From: a virus
Length of the DNA stretch: 64,000 nucleotides
Reading direction: 5' to 3' (one strand)
Virus record (IMG/VR): IMGVR_UViG_3300012036_000007
Location: 1-64,000 of that record
Shown here in pieces: positions 1-8,684 of the stretch. Made by a program: the position numbers and the translations under genes. The stretch's first letter is position 1; every line of letters starts with the position of its first letter. The notes under the pieces were generated by a model, which saw nothing but the letters and a program-made list of their open reading frames with translations, was not told the DNA's origin and made no database searches.

Positions 1-26
1 AGTCATCCCGTCAGCTTAGCCAAGAT

Positions 27-563
27 TTACGGGTTAGCTACCGGTATCGCTGATAGTGCGAAAATCAGAATAAGGAAGGAAATCAGCAGGCCGACCATGA
101 TGGATAGCCGCCGTGAAAGCACTTTGGCAGTCTCTTTCTCGCTGTTGTAGATCACCAAACTGTCTGCAACTGCCTGATCAAAAAGCTCGTTTATGTCCTT
201 CGCTAGGTAGTGCCTGTATGTCGCTGAGACAGTAGGCGGCAAGACGACATCGTGAGTTGTCGGAATGCATGATCGCACGGCTACGACAGCAATAGCTACC
301 GCAGTCCCCCATGCCAGAGTGGCCAATAGGTAAGTCAGCAATCCAAATTGCTTTGACTCAATCGAGAGCATCGAACCAAACGATAATGCAAACGACGCCG
401 CTCCGACCGTAGCTAGGCAGCGATTCTTTAGCGACTCATTTGCTCTGCGTATTTCGTTCACCGCCAAGCCATGCTGCTCCAACGCCAGCTGTTGTTGGAT
501 GGTCAGGTCATCATCGTCGGAAAACCCGCAATACATATCTTTTTTGATTGTTGAACGATCCAT
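27..563 (-). CDS. hypothetical three-helix membrane protein
   Basis: This 178-residue protein has no family I recognise. It has two adjacent hydrophobic segments at about residues 48-66 and 74-97, then a charged soluble stretch of about 55 residues, and a third hydrophobic segment at about 152-173. It would sit in the inner membrane with the middle part probably cytoplasmic. It is the only minus-strand gene near this end and diverges from the plus-strand operon; its start codon overlaps that of the next gene by 2 nt, so one of the two starts may be wrong. The ribosome site is weak (AAAG). The arrangement recalls small membrane effectors or superinfection-exclusion proteins, but that is speculation. 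Confidence 0.6.
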   Translation of the reverse strand: MDRSTIKKDMYCGFSDDDDLTIQQQLALEQHGLAVNEIRRANESLKNRCLATVGAASFALSFGSMLSIESKQFGLLTYLLATLAWGTAVAIAVVAVRSCIPTTHDVVLPPTVSATYRHYLAKDINELFDQAVADSLVIYNSEKETAKVLSRRLSIMVGLLISFLILIFALSAIPVANP

Positions 564-756
564 GCCAGAACCACTTTCGGAAGAAAACGAAGAAAAACTG
601 AAGCAAGCGCAAGAGAAGCTTGAGGCGATGCGAACGGAGTTTGCCGAGCTGCGTCAGAACTCAGTCGATGAAACGCCTAGGGATCAAATCAAGAAGTCGC
701 TTACCGAGATCATCGGCATCATCCAAGGCATTCGCAAACGCAAAACACTCGACTAA
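562..756 (+). CDS. small coiled-coil protein
   Basis: This 64-residue protein is highly charged and predicted helical, with a heptad-like run of E, K and L over residues 5-35 and a basic C-terminus. I do not recognise it. An upstream in-frame start at 499 exists but would lie inside the divergent membrane protein gene, so the internal ATG at 562 is preferred. The ribosome site is poor. It stands alone before the sigma factor operon. Confidence 0.45.
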   Translation: MPEPLSEENEEKLKQAQEKLEAMRTEFAELRQNSVDETPRDQIKKSLTEIIGIIQGIRKRKTLD

Positions 757-830
757 CCCACTCCATAGCTAGACCGCAAACCTCTTCAAAAGACACGGAA
801 CAAACTCGCCAAAATAGATCGCATACCCAC

Positions 831-859
831 TTGCTTGGGCGTAAGAAAGTAACTACACT
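831..859 (+). promoter_or_regulatory. candidate sigma-70 promoter of early operon
   Basis: TTGCTT at 831-836 and TACACT at 854-859 are separated by 17 nt, in a 264-nt gap before the first sigma factor gene. The two boxes match 3 of 6 and 4 of 6 of the consensus, so this is only a candidate. The ECF-type motif seen elsewhere is absent here, which would fit host-polymerase transcription of an early operon. Confidence 0.35.
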
Positions 860-1020
860 TCACCCATCTGACGGCGACAAGCGTTCTGTTTGCTTTCGCC
901 ACAAGCCACGGATAGATGGAGTGAAGGCAATGCAGATCAGAAAGCGTTTTCAAGCGTATCTGGGCAATCTCTTAGCCCGTCTGCCCATGGTTCTCAACAC
1001 GAATCGAAAAGGCAGTTCCG

Positions 1021-1635
1021 ATGACAACATCCAACGAATTAGCGGTCATTCTAGTCGGCATGAAATCGATGCTCCACCGGCGATATGTGGGCAAGCTTCG
1101 TAAGATCTCGCATCGCGAGGACACCGACGACCTATTCCAGGTCACGGCCATGAACGCCCATGCAGCACTTCCGAGGTGCAGGGCAGAAACAACCGAAGAG
1201 ATTCAACGCTGGGTGATGACCATCGCGGCCAATGCCGTCCGGTCCAAGATCCGGAGCCACAAGGCAAGCCGTAAGCGATCGATCGAGCAGGAAGATACCT
1301 CGCTTGAGTTCGCGCATCCGACGAGTGAAGACAGGCAAGTTCAGCGGGTCTTCGACAAAGAGCAGTTGAAATTTATTCACGACTGTATCGACCGCATGAA
1401 TCGTCGCGCAAGGCCGGTTTTCGTTGACCGGGTGATTTACGGCATGAGCTACGAAGAGCTGTCGGAGAAGCATCAGATCGATATTAAGCCGCTCCGGAGT
1501 CTTGTCTATCGCAACATCCAGTTTGTAAAAAACGAGATGCAGCAACGGAACCTGCCAGGGTTCGACCTGCCTGACCCCGGCAATGACTACGACCCGTTTC
1601 TGAGCGACGAATACGACGACCTCCACGACAACTGA
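1021..1635 (+). CDS. ECF-like RNA polymerase sigma factor (copy 1)
   Basis: This 204-residue protein looks like a group 4 (ECF) sigma factor. A sigma2-like region at about residues 15-85 contains DDLFQVTAMNA at 36-46 followed by WVMTIAANAVRSKIR, and a sigma4-like helix-turn-helix lies at about 116-170 (MSYEELSEKHQID...LVYRNIQ). An acidic tail of about 30 residues follows. The same DDLFQVTAMNA segment occurs in the second sigma factor at 32936-33445, so they are paralogues. AAAAGG lies 9 nt before the ATG. It heads an operon with the ParB-like, DnaC-like and DnaB genes. I infer that it redirects host RNA polymerase to the phage motif GCGCAATC-N13-TGCGTCTA; it has no such motif itself, which suggests early expression. 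Confidence 0.78.
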   Translation: MTTSNELAVILVGMKSMLHRRYVGKLRKISHREDTDDLFQVTAMNAHAALPRCRAETTEEIQRWVMTIAANAVRSKIRSHKASRKRSIEQEDTSLEFAHPTSEDRQVQRVFDKEQLKFIHDCIDRMNRRARPVFVDRVIYGMSYEELSEKHQIDIKPLRSLVYRNIQFVKNEMQQRNLPGFDLPDPGNDYDPFLSDEYDDLHDN

Positions 1636-1642
1636 GCCCCAC

Positions 1643-1957
1643 ATGCTTGCCGTCAATCTTCCTGAATTCCATGGCCTCTGCTCAATCGGGCAATGGAATT
1701 TGTGGATCGAGTCTTTCAAAGACGGACGGGCGTTGATTCAGATCGAGGCATTCACGCCTACAGTTGTGAATGGCCACGAGTTGGGAAAAGGAATGAGCTG
1801 GTCGAGTGAGGTAACGCTTGATCGGCGGCGTCCAATAAATGTCGCGATAGATGAATGCGAAGTCTATCTCCATCGGATTAAGAACCGGGTTCGGATCGCG
1901 ATCGCTGCCCCGCAGGATGTCCGACTACGAAGAATCGAAAAGGAACCGAGTAAGTGA
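1643..1957 (+). CDS. hypothetical protein
   Basis: This 104-residue protein is not recognised. It is rich in beta-type sequence with a basic C-terminus (RLRRIEKEPSK). It starts 7 nt after the sigma factor gene, and its stop overlaps the GTG of the ParB-like gene (GTGA), so it is translationally coupled. The context suggests an early regulatory or replication accessory, but nothing in the sequence shows this. Confidence 0.65.
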   Translation: MLAVNLPEFHGLCSIGQWNLWIESFKDGRALIQIEAFTPTVVNGHELGKGMSWSSEVTLDRRRPINVAIDECEVYLHRIKNRVRIAIAAPQDVRLRRIEKEPSK

Positions 1958-3453
1958 TTAGCCAAGCCAAGCCCTCTGCTGAGATAGTTTTCAACACTCG
2001 AATCAAAGAGTCGTTGGTTGAGATGCGAGTCGAAGAATGGGGCGAACTCGAGGATTCGATTCGCAACCACGGCGTGAGGGATGCGGTTGTGGTTTGGGAT
2101 GACGGTGAGCGTCTCACGATGGTCGACGGTCATGCCCGGTACAAGATTGCTCGCCAGTGTGGGGTGCCGTTCAAAATCCACAAGATGCGGTTTGATTCGA
2201 TCGATGAAGCTATCGCATTCCGGCAGTCAACTCAGGTCGGCAGGCGGAATCTCACTCCATCGGTTTTCAAGGCCATGCTTGGCAAGCTGGTAGCCAATCG
2301 TGGTGACAAGTCAGTTGAGGACATCGCGAGAGAGAACGGGGTCAGCACCCGCACGGCCAATCGAGCTGGTGCACGCGAGGAAGTAACTAAGGCTCTCAAG
2401 TCGATGGGTCAAAAGAAGCTGGCGGACAAGTTGTCCGAGGCCCCGCAGAAGGCTGTCGATGCGGTCAACAAGGAGTTGAGGGTCGCGAAGTCACCCAAGG
2501 AAGTTATCGAAAAGAGTCGAGAGGTCTTGGTCAGTCCGCCTAAGCCGACGCCCAAGCCGGTAGCTAAGCCAGCGGTTAAAGACGTGGCGTCTGACTATGC
2601 GTCGGTTACGGGGCAGGTTGACAAGTTGTCCGAGGACGACAGGCGGAAGTTGCTTGACAAGTTGTCCGAAGAGTTTGGCTCCACCAACAAAAACGTTGGT
2701 CAATCGAATGACAACTTGTCTGAAGATGAAATCAAGCCGCTGGCCAAGCGACGGATTCATCGGCGTGATGAGGTCGATCGTGTGGTGATGGATCTTGGGA
2801 TTCTCGGAGATGGCGACTTCATCCACGCGATTGAAATGGCATGCGAGCATCGAAGGATTCGTACCCGAAGAGCGATCGAGCTGATCATTGTCTCGCTGGT
2901 TGCTCGATTACCCGAGAGGAACCGAAAAGACGTTCAAATGCCCATGTTTTGCGATGCGGCGCAAGACATTCCCTTGCCGGCGTCGATCGACACCCCAAAG
3001 AATCGAGAGGCGTGGAATCGATGGTGCAAGAATTTGGATCAGAAAGGCGTGCCGCTATCGGGTGCTGAGGCGGAGGCGGAGTTGTCTCGCCTTGGAAGGT
3101 GCAAGCCGAGCAGCATTCCGAAGATGATCGAGCAGGCATTACGGCAGAGGCAGACAATTTTGCCCCGTGCTACCCAGCTAGAGGCCTTCGATGAGGCACC
3201 CACGATGGAGGAAGTCATGGGGTACGCCAAGGCAAGTAAGAGTATCACCACCGATGGCAAGCTGTTCTTTCTAACGAAGGACGCGAAGGGCTGGGAGGGC
3301 GTCAGTGATTGGCGGAAGGCCTTGCACGCATGGAATGGCTGGGACGAGAAGCGTGCGAAAGACGAATTGCGCAAGAAGCCCAACGTGGGCGAGAAATGGG
3401 ACCCGTCATTGAAGACCGGGGTCGTTAGTTACGGGCCTCTTTCCCGTAAGTAG
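1954..3453 (+). CDS. ParB-like N-terminal domain DNA-binding protein
   Basis: Residues about 8-85 match the ParB/Srx-type nucleotide-binding fold (...EDSIRNHGVRDAVVVW...LTMVDGHARYKIAR), followed by a helix-turn-helix at about 110-130 (SVEDIARENGVSTRTANRA). The rest, to residue 499, is a long linker and an unrecognised C-terminal domain. No ParA partner is in the window, so a role in regulation or origin recognition is as likely as partition. The linker contains the peptide D(K/N)LSE four times, encoded by nearly identical palindromic DNA (see the repeats). The GTG start at 1954 overlaps the preceding stop. Confidence 0.72.
   Translation: MISQAKPSAEIVFNTRIKESLVEMRVEEWGELEDSIRNHGVRDAVVVWDDGERLTMVDGHARYKIARQCGVPFKIHKMRFDSIDEAIAFRQSTQVGRRNLTPSVFKAMLGKLVANRGDKSVEDIARENGVSTRTANRAGAREEVTKALKSMGQKKLADKLSEAPQKAVDAVNKELRVAKSPKEVIEKSREVLVSPPKPTPKPVAKPAVKDVASDYASVTGQVDKLSEDDRRKLLDKLSEEFGSTNKNVGQSNDNLSEDEIKPLAKRRIHRRDEVDRVVMDLGILGDGDFIHAIEMACEHRRIRTRRAIELIIVSLVARLPERNRKDVQMPMFCDAAQDIPLPASIDTPKNREAWNRWCKNLDQKGVPLSGAEAEAELSRLGRCKPSSIPKMIEQALRQRQTILPRATQLEAFDEAPTMEEVMGYAKASKSITTDGKLFFLTKDAKGWEGVSDWRKALHAWNGWDEKRAKDELRKKPNVGEKWDPSLKTGVVSYGPLSRK
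2424..2436 (+). repeat. palindromic repeat 1 in ParB-like gene
   Basis: GGACAA-G-TTGTCC is a perfect 13-nt dyad. It belongs to a set of four related sites within 300 bp, each encoding D(K/N)LSE. It could be a binding site for the ParB-like product or another phage regulator. Confidence 0.45.
2619..2631 (+). repeat. palindromic repeat 2 in ParB-like gene
   Basis: TGACAA-G-TTGTCC has one mismatch to the perfect dyad at 2424. The downstream CGAG is also shared with that copy. Confidence 0.42.
2655..2667 (+). repeat. palindromic repeat 3 in ParB-like gene
   Basis: TGACAA-G-TTGTCC is identical to the copy at 2619 and lies 36 bp after it. Confidence 0.42.
2709..2721 (+). repeat. palindromic repeat 4 in ParB-like gene
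   Basis: TGACAA-C-TTGTCT is the most diverged copy, but the GACAA...TTGTC dyad is kept. It lies 54 bp after copy 3. Confidence 0.38.
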
Positions 3454-3514
3454 TTTTTAGACCGTGTGTACTGTTCCTTAGGGGCAATACGCGCCAACTT
3501 TTTGAAAGGCAGCT

Positions 3515-4153
3515 ATGAGTGCAGACAAGAAAGCAATGGCATCGTTGAAGTTCGATGAACTTCGGCATCGAATAGGTAGGCGATTTGACGATGTGTCGTT
3601 CAAGACCTACGACATCTACGACGAACATCAGCGAGAGATTTTCGACATGCTGGTGCAGTATTGCGACCGGTTGGATACCCACGTCCCCGATGGGGTCAAT
3701 GTGCTCTTGCTTGGCCCATGTGGTACGGGCAAGGATCACCTAGCTATGTCGATAGCGAGAGATGCTGCGTCCCAAGGCTTCACGACGGTATGGACCGACG
3801 GCGAATCGCTGTATTCCGAGCTACGTGATTCGATGGATAGCGAGTCGACAAGCGAGCAAGAAATAATCCGGAAGTATGTTCAATGTGACATCCTTTGGAT
3901 TAGCGACCCTGCGCCGACTGTTCCACTTGGCTCGAGATCGATGGGAGCGATAACCGATTACCAAGCTCGAATGCTTTACCAGATCATCGATATCCGGTAC
4001 CGCAAGATGAGGCCGGTAGTCATGACCGCCAACTCGACCAACGTCAGTCAGTTTCAAGATCTTATCGGCCATCGAACATGTGATCGGATCGCCCACAATG
4101 GGGTGGTCTTAACATGCGGCTGGGAATCATATCGTCGAAGGGAATCACTATGA
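3515..4153 (+). CDS. DnaC/IstB-like helicase-loader ATPase
   Basis: This 212-residue AAA+ protein has a Walker A motif at residues 67-74 (GPCGTGKD, Lys73) and a Walker B-like strand (DILWISDP). It has the size and layout of DnaC/DnaI/IstB helicase loaders. The loader role is supported by the next gene, which is a DnaB helicase overlapping by 4 nt (ATGA). GAAAGG lies upstream of the ATG. Walker B here ends in SDP rather than DDL or DEL, an unusual variant. Expected role: loading DnaB onto phage origin DNA. Confidence 0.75.
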   Translation: MSADKKAMASLKFDELRHRIGRRFDDVSFKTYDIYDEHQREIFDMLVQYCDRLDTHVPDGVNVLLLGPCGTGKDHLAMSIARDAASQGFTTVWTDGESLYSELRDSMDSESTSEQEIIRKYVQCDILWISDPAPTVPLGSRSMGAITDYQARMLYQIIDIRYRKMRPVVMTANSTNVSQFQDLIGHRTCDRIAHNGVVLTCGWESYRRRESL

Positions 4154-5472
4154 GCGACCAAAACGAACGACCGATCGAGCGAGACCCATTCGAAGCACTG
4201 ATCGACACCAACACAGAGCAGGCGTTTTTGGGATGTCTGATTATCGACGAAACGGCCATCCATGAAGTGATCGATCAGATTCGGGCCGATGACTTCTATG
4301 ACGATGGGAATCGAAAACTATTTGAGTTGCTTGTTGAGGCTCGCGAAGACGGGGTGGCGACAACTAACATGGTGGCTATCCTCAAGCGAATCAAAGACCA
4401 AGGTCTTGGCAATTTTGGAATCGACGGGAAATTCCTAGCGAAGTTGGCAAACATCGTCCCGAATGCCGCCAACGCCGTAGGGTTTGCCATCGACTTGATC
4501 GAGCTGTCCAGGAAGCGTGATCTGTACGAACTCTCCAACACGATCACTCGCAAGGCCTTGTCTGGCAACCATACCGCTGTCGAGACAATTGGGCAGGCGT
4601 ACAAGGTGCTAAGCGACATCGAGGCCCGTGCGTCGATCGAGGTAAAGACATTCAAGGAAGCTTGCGTCGATGCCTTGACGCAATTGCGGACCCGATCGGA
4701 GGATGGAGGTAAGAAAGGAATGGCCATCGGGATACCGAGATTTGACGAGCATGAAGGCGGGATCGTGAAAGGCCGGTTGATGACAATCGCAGCACGGCCC
4801 GGAGGAGGCAAGACCGCACTAGGGATGCAGATCGTAAGCAATCTGGCAGTGGACGGATTCAAGACCTTGGTTGTCTCGCTTGAAATGACGAGCACGGAAT
4901 TAGCGGAGAGGCATCTATCGGGTTGCCCGAATGTGGATCCCAAGCGGATCAAAGACGGGACGCTTGATGAGTACGATTGGCACACGCTCGAGGCACACGT
5001 AGAGGGTTCGAACTATCCGATCTACATCTATTCGCCCCCTCGCGCATCGATACGCCAGATTATGGCGGCAGTGCGTTCGATGATTCAGAAGCACAAGATC
5101 GATGTGGTCTTGATCGACTACTTGCAGATCATTGAGGGTGAGGACTCGCGAATGGATTCATCGAACCGGATCACAAGCAATATGCGAGTGATCGACAAGG
5201 AGATGGCCGAGCAGCTGGACCTAGCAGTGATCTTGCTTTGTCAGTTGAATCGTGAGGGCAAGGGTAAGAAGCCGACACTTGGGGAGCTGAAGGGGTCGGG
5301 ATCGATCGAGCAGGATTCTGACGTGGTGATGACGATCCACAACGAGGGCGAAGAGGACGAACGTCTATTGTCGGTCCTCAAATATCGCCAGGGTGGTCAG
5401 TTCGATATCCCGATGCGATGGGACGGTGCGACTACGACATTCGAGCAAAAATACATGTACGAAGACACGTAG
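4150..5472 (+). CDS. dnaB: replicative DNA helicase, DnaB family
   Basis: This 440-residue protein shows the two-domain DnaB layout. The N-terminal helical domain is at about residues 8-115 and starts with the typical EQAFLGCLIID. The RecA-like ATPase domain has Walker A ARPGGGKTALG (Lys221), Walker B VVLIDYLQII and the C-terminal CQLNRE...LGELKGSGSIEQDSDVV block. It should be the 5'-3' hexameric helicase at the phage fork. The ATG at 4150 is chosen over an earlier in-frame start because it overlaps the loader stop and is preceded by GAAGGG. No primase is visible in the window. Confidence 0.95.
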   Translation: MSDQNERPIERDPFEALIDTNTEQAFLGCLIIDETAIHEVIDQIRADDFYDDGNRKLFELLVEAREDGVATTNMVAILKRIKDQGLGNFGIDGKFLAKLANIVPNAANAVGFAIDLIELSRKRDLYELSNTITRKALSGNHTAVETIGQAYKVLSDIEARASIEVKTFKEACVDALTQLRTRSEDGGKKGMAIGIPRFDEHEGGIVKGRLMTIAARPGGGKTALGMQIVSNLAVDGFKTLVVSLEMTSTELAERHLSGCPNVDPKRIKDGTLDEYDWHTLEAHVEGSNYPIYIYSPPRASIRQIMAAVRSMIQKHKIDVVLIDYLQIIEGEDSRMDSSNRITSNMRVIDKEMAEQLDLAVILLCQLNREGKGKKPTLGELKGSGSIEQDSDVVMTIHNEGEEDERLLSVLKYRQGGQFDIPMRWDGATTTFEQKYMYEDT

Positions 5473-5480
5473 GAGAGAAA

Positions 5481-5509
5481 GCGCAATCGCTGGCCAACCA
5501 CTGCGTCTA
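5481..5509 (+). promoter_or_regulatory. phage ECF-type promoter motif, site A
   Basis: GCGCAATC at 5481-5488 and TGCGTCTA at 5502-5509 are separated by 13 nt. It lies 8 nt after dnaB and precedes the recombination operon. It is one of nine same-spacing copies, all on the plus strand. CGTCTA resembles ECF -10 elements. Confidence 0.75.
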
Positions 5510-5544
5510 CTGAGTTGAGTGAAAGATTCAACCGAGGTGAGACG

Positions 5545-5940
5545 ATGCAAGTTAAAGCGATTTGGATAATAAAAACACTGGTTTTCGAGACCGAAGATCA
5601 CAAGCATATTGTGACGGTTTCAAACTGGCCAACGAAGCTGGATGTCACAGACATGCTCCATGCTTTGTGCGGCAAACCAGAAGACGGTTGCTACACATGG
5701 AACGAAGGCATTAACGAGCTTAAGCGAATCATCAGTTTGGTTTGCATGCGTAGCGATCAAATCAATCAAGAGATTCGTCGCATCGAGCCGTTCACCGATG
5801 GTGCCAGCATGCACCTTGCATTGTCGATGGCAACCTTGTTCTTGAGCAAGACGCTCGAAGTTCCAATGAAGGAAGCGAGAATGCTTGTCTCGCTCAACAC
5901 AACGGACGTGGATAAGTTCACCGGAGCTATCCATGAATAA
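5545..5940 (+). CDS. hypothetical protein, first gene of recombination operon
   Basis: This 131-residue protein is not recognised; it is mixed alpha/beta with no clear motif. The ATG at 5545 is chosen because of a strong ribosome site (GAGGTGAG, 5 nt upstream). A TTG at 5515 in the same frame is only 5 nt after promoter motif site A and is less likely. Its stop overlaps the exonuclease start, so the two are coupled. Position suggests a recombination or replication accessory. Confidence 0.7.
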   Translation: MQVKAIWIIKTLVFETEDHKHIVTVSNWPTKLDVTDMLHALCGKPEDGCYTWNEGINELKRIISLVCMRSDQINQEIRRIEPFTDGASMHLALSMATLFLSKTLEVPMKEARMLVSLNTTDVDKFTGAIHE

Positions 5941-6820
5941 TGATCAACTGCTGAGATTTGCCACCCGTGAAGAGTGGTTGGCTAATCGCAAGAATTCGAT
6001 TGGCTCTTCCGATGCGGGTGCCATTCTTGGGCACGGATATGCCACTCAAAGCCGGTACACGTTGTGGCTGGACAAGACGGGGCAATCAGAGGTCGAATTC
6101 GATGACCAGACCCAAGAGCGGTTTGCGAAGGGTCACGCTGCTGAGAAATACATCGCGGACCTAGCGCGGATTTCGCACGGATGGGAAGTGCAGTTCGACC
6201 CCGATCACTCGATGCGGGTTTCGTCGGACATGCCGTATGTGACGGCATCGCTAGACATGTTTGCGATCGTCGATGGCAAGCCCTGCGTTTTGGAGGCCAA
6301 GAATCTTTCGAGCTGGGTGGCAAAGAAGGAGTGGGACGAAGCGGCTGGCAAAGCCCCGTTGAAGTTCTCGCTTCAGGTGCAGCATCAGTTGCTTGTCACT
6401 GGCTGGGATCAGGGTTATTTGGTCGGACTCAACGGCATGGATTTGCTAACCATTCCGGTTCCGAGACATGAGCAGATCATTAGCCAGATGAGTGTGGCTT
6501 ACCGAAAGTTCTGGCATTCGGTTGAGAACCGCATTGAGCCGGAGCTAGATGGCAGCAACGCCACTTATTCGGCATTGTGTGAAAACAATCGTCCGGTAGA
6601 GCGGCAGGTAAAGCACGTAGAAGACACGGAGTCGGAGTTGGTGGAATCCTATTTCTTCGCCGAAGAGATGTTGTGTGAGGCGGAGAAAACCCGCAACAAA
6701 CGACGCAATGAGGTGCTCGGATTGTTTGGTGACAACGAGAGCTTGGTGATGCCCGATGGTAGTTGGGTGTCGGTTAAAAACGGGCGGGGGAAGACTCGCC
6801 GAATCAAGAAAGGTAGATAG
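5933..6820 (+). CDS. YqaJ-like viral exonuclease (lambda Exo fold)
   Basis: This 295-residue protein matches the YqaJ viral recombinase family. It has GSSDAGAILG near residues 23-32, the PD-(D/E)XK core with Asp108 (SLDMF) and Glu121-Ala-Lys123 (VLEAK), and QVQHQLLVTG as the helical QxxxY-like element. These enzymes resect double-stranded DNA 5'-3' to leave single strands for an annealing partner, and the next gene encodes a RecT-like partner, so the pair forms a SynExo recombination system. It overlaps the previous gene by 8 nt. Confidence 0.88.
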   Translation: MNNDQLLRFATREEWLANRKNSIGSSDAGAILGHGYATQSRYTLWLDKTGQSEVEFDDQTQERFAKGHAAEKYIADLARISHGWEVQFDPDHSMRVSSDMPYVTASLDMFAIVDGKPCVLEAKNLSSWVAKKEWDEAAGKAPLKFSLQVQHQLLVTGWDQGYLVGLNGMDLLTIPVPRHEQIISQMSVAYRKFWHSVENRIEPELDGSNATYSALCENNRPVERQVKHVEDTESELVESYFFAEEMLCEAEKTRNKRRNEVLGLFGDNESLVMPDGSWVSVKNGRGKTRRIKKGR

Positions 6821-6822
6821 AG

Positions 6823-7716
6823 ATGGCAACAGTGACAGAGAATCCCGAAGCGAAAGCACCGGAGAAGAAACGAACCCGCGATTTAGCAGTGCCTGAAAGC
6901 ATGGCATTGCAATCAGTGATGGCAGAGGAGGCAAAGTTTGAGCTAATCCAACGCAAGGCGATGGTGTACGCAACAAGTGGCTTGGTCCCGAAGCAGTATC
7001 AAGGCAAGTTGCAAGCGGGAAGTGTGATGATCGCGATGAATATCGCGCAGCGAATGGACGTAGATTTGCTGATGGTGATGCAGAATCTCTACATCGTGCA
7101 TGGCAATCCAGGCTGGTCCGCGCAGTTTCTTATTGCGTGTTTCAACCAAGGCGGGGACTTCACCGCAATTCGGTACAAGTTCGATGGTGAAGGTGATAGC
7201 TACGGGTGTACGGCCTATTGCACCGAGAGGGCTACCGGCGATCTGATTGAAGGCACCAAGGTTGACTGGAAGATGGTCAAGGGCGAGGGCTGGTCGGCAA
7301 AAGCCGGATCGAAATGGAAGACCATGCCAGAGCAGATGTTTCGCTACCGGGCGGCAACGTTTTTGGTTCGAACGACTGCACCTGAAATCGGCATGGGTTT
7401 TAAGACCGTTGAGGAGTTGGAGGACATTACGCCAGACAAAAGGCAAGTTGCGGTTGACGATCTTGACGAATTGTCCACCGTGTTAGACGCGGAGTACGTT
7501 GTTGACGAAGACGATCAGCAAGCTGTCTCGACACTGGAGGCGGACTTTGATGACATCCTCAGAGAGGCCGATACGGAATCGGAACTCAAGTCATTAGGTG
7601 TGACGATCAACGGCGAAAAGAGTCTAGGGGAAGACGGAAGGGGCGTGATGCTCAAACGGGTGCATGCAAAGCTCAAGGCAATTCAGGAAGCGAAAAAAGC
7701 TGATGGCGGTCTCTAA
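6823..7716 (+). CDS. RecT-like single-strand annealing protein
   Basis: This 297-residue protein has the features of the phage RecT superfamily: a helical N-terminal region, LQAGSVMIAMNIAQRM, a beta core around NPGWSAQFLIACFN, and WKTMPEQMFRYRAATFLVRTTAPE at about 165-190, which is typical of RecT proteins. The tail is acidic and ends in a helix. It follows the exonuclease with a 2-nt gap. It should bind single strands and promote annealing during replication or repair. Confidence 0.78.
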   Translation: MATVTENPEAKAPEKKRTRDLAVPESMALQSVMAEEAKFELIQRKAMVYATSGLVPKQYQGKLQAGSVMIAMNIAQRMDVDLLMVMQNLYIVHGNPGWSAQFLIACFNQGGDFTAIRYKFDGEGDSYGCTAYCTERATGDLIEGTKVDWKMVKGEGWSAKAGSKWKTMPEQMFRYRAATFLVRTTAPEIGMGFKTVEELEDITPDKRQVAVDDLDELSTVLDAEYVVDEDDQQAVSTLEADFDDILREADTESELKSLGVTINGEKSLGEDGRGVMLKRVHAKLKAIQEAKKADGGL

Positions 7717-7882
7717 GGTATATCGGTTCGAAGACAATTCGCACTGGCATATTTATCGATACCAGCCGACGCAAAAACGCGCTTGCCTGATCGCAGTTTA
7801 TGAGGATTCGCGGCACCCACGAATAGGATTTTCGCTCAAGCATGTGCTTGGGTTTTTGGGGTGCCTAAGGGGTGACGAATAA
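7703..7882 (+). CDS. small hypothetical protein
   Basis: This 59-residue basic protein (MAVSKVYRFEDNSHWHIYRY...) is not recognised. It overlaps the end of the RecT-like gene by 14 nt and the start of the next gene by 11 nt, which suits a tightly packed phage operon. The start is uncertain. Confidence 0.5.
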   Translation: MAVSKVYRFEDNSHWHIYRYQPTQKRACLIAVYEDSRHPRIGFSLKHVLGFLGCLRGDE

Positions 7883-8684
7883 ACGAAGTCCACTTGAAAT
7901 GCCCGCAACTCTACAAGAGTGGCGGGCTGTATTTGGAGACGATCTTGGTTTTGAAACCAATGTCGATCCACGTGCCGTAAGTTTCCCACCCGGCCACCCC
8001 GATAAGATTGCTGAGTTGCGTTCCCGGGTCAGCCGAGGGCAGCGATTGTGGCACCCAGACGACAAGCGAGAAGACTGGGGGGATTTCGTCTTCGATCGAT
8101 CGACGTGGAAGGCGTACGGTGACCAATCCTTTGGCGTGGTGGTCGGGATGGATCGTAAGGACAGACATCGGCACGCGATATGGAAGGCCATTGCTGAACC
8201 CCTTGGGAATCAGAAGCTTCTCTACATCAATGCCCGGGCTGGCTATGTCGATAGCTTTCAGAAGGATCGCGAGTTAGAGCAGATCTACCGCCATGCACGC
8301 AGGATGGGTGCATCGTTCGTGGCGGTTTGTTCCTTGTTCACAGCGAGATGCAAGCAGGTCAAGGATTTGCACGAACGCGAGTCATTGATTACCGGCGGTT
8401 CGATGCAGTGGATGCGGTGGCTAGCTGGCTGGGTGGACAAGGCGATTGTGTGCTGGGGTGAGACACCGTTGATGAATCGCCATGCAGATGTTTTGTGGAT
8501 GCTCTCGCGGACGACCATCAAGGGCCATGTATGGTGTGTCTCATCAAGCGGTGACGAATGGCCACGTGAGGTGTCCTACAACTTGGGGATGGACCGTTTC
8601 GAATTTACTGAGTTGATCGAGGATCACAAAATTGAACACGAAAGAGATGAAATCGATCTTCAAGAAGCAATTGACCGGCAGTGA
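7872..8684 (+). CDS. DUF1643-like protein
   Basis: The 270-residue protein ends in a domain recalling DUF1643: FGVVVGMDRKDRH, then ASFVAVCSLFTARCKQVKDL and AIVCWGETPLMNRHADVLWML at about residues 145-230. DUF1643 proteins are widespread in phages and their biochemistry is not established. The N-terminal 85 residues are specific to this protein. The start could be GTG at 7872 or ATG at 7899; neither has a strong ribosome site. It sits between recombination genes. Confidence 0.65.
   Translation: MTNKRSPLEMPATLQEWRAVFGDDLGFETNVDPRAVSFPPGHPDKIAELRSRVSRGQRLWHPDDKREDWGDFVFDRSTWKAYGDQSFGVVVGMDRKDRHRHAIWKAIAEPLGNQKLLYINARAGYVDSFQKDRELEQIYRHARRMGASFVAVCSLFTARCKQVKDLHERESLITGGSMQWMRWLAGWVDKAIVCWGETPLMNRHADVLWMLSRTTIKGHVWCVSSSGDEWPREVSYNLGMDRFEFTELIEDHKIEHERDEIDLQEAIDRQ

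Noticed and set aside
831-1103. 90-codon frame overlapping the first sigma factor
   Set aside because: It overlaps the sigma gene in another frame, lacks a ribosome site and has no recognisable features.
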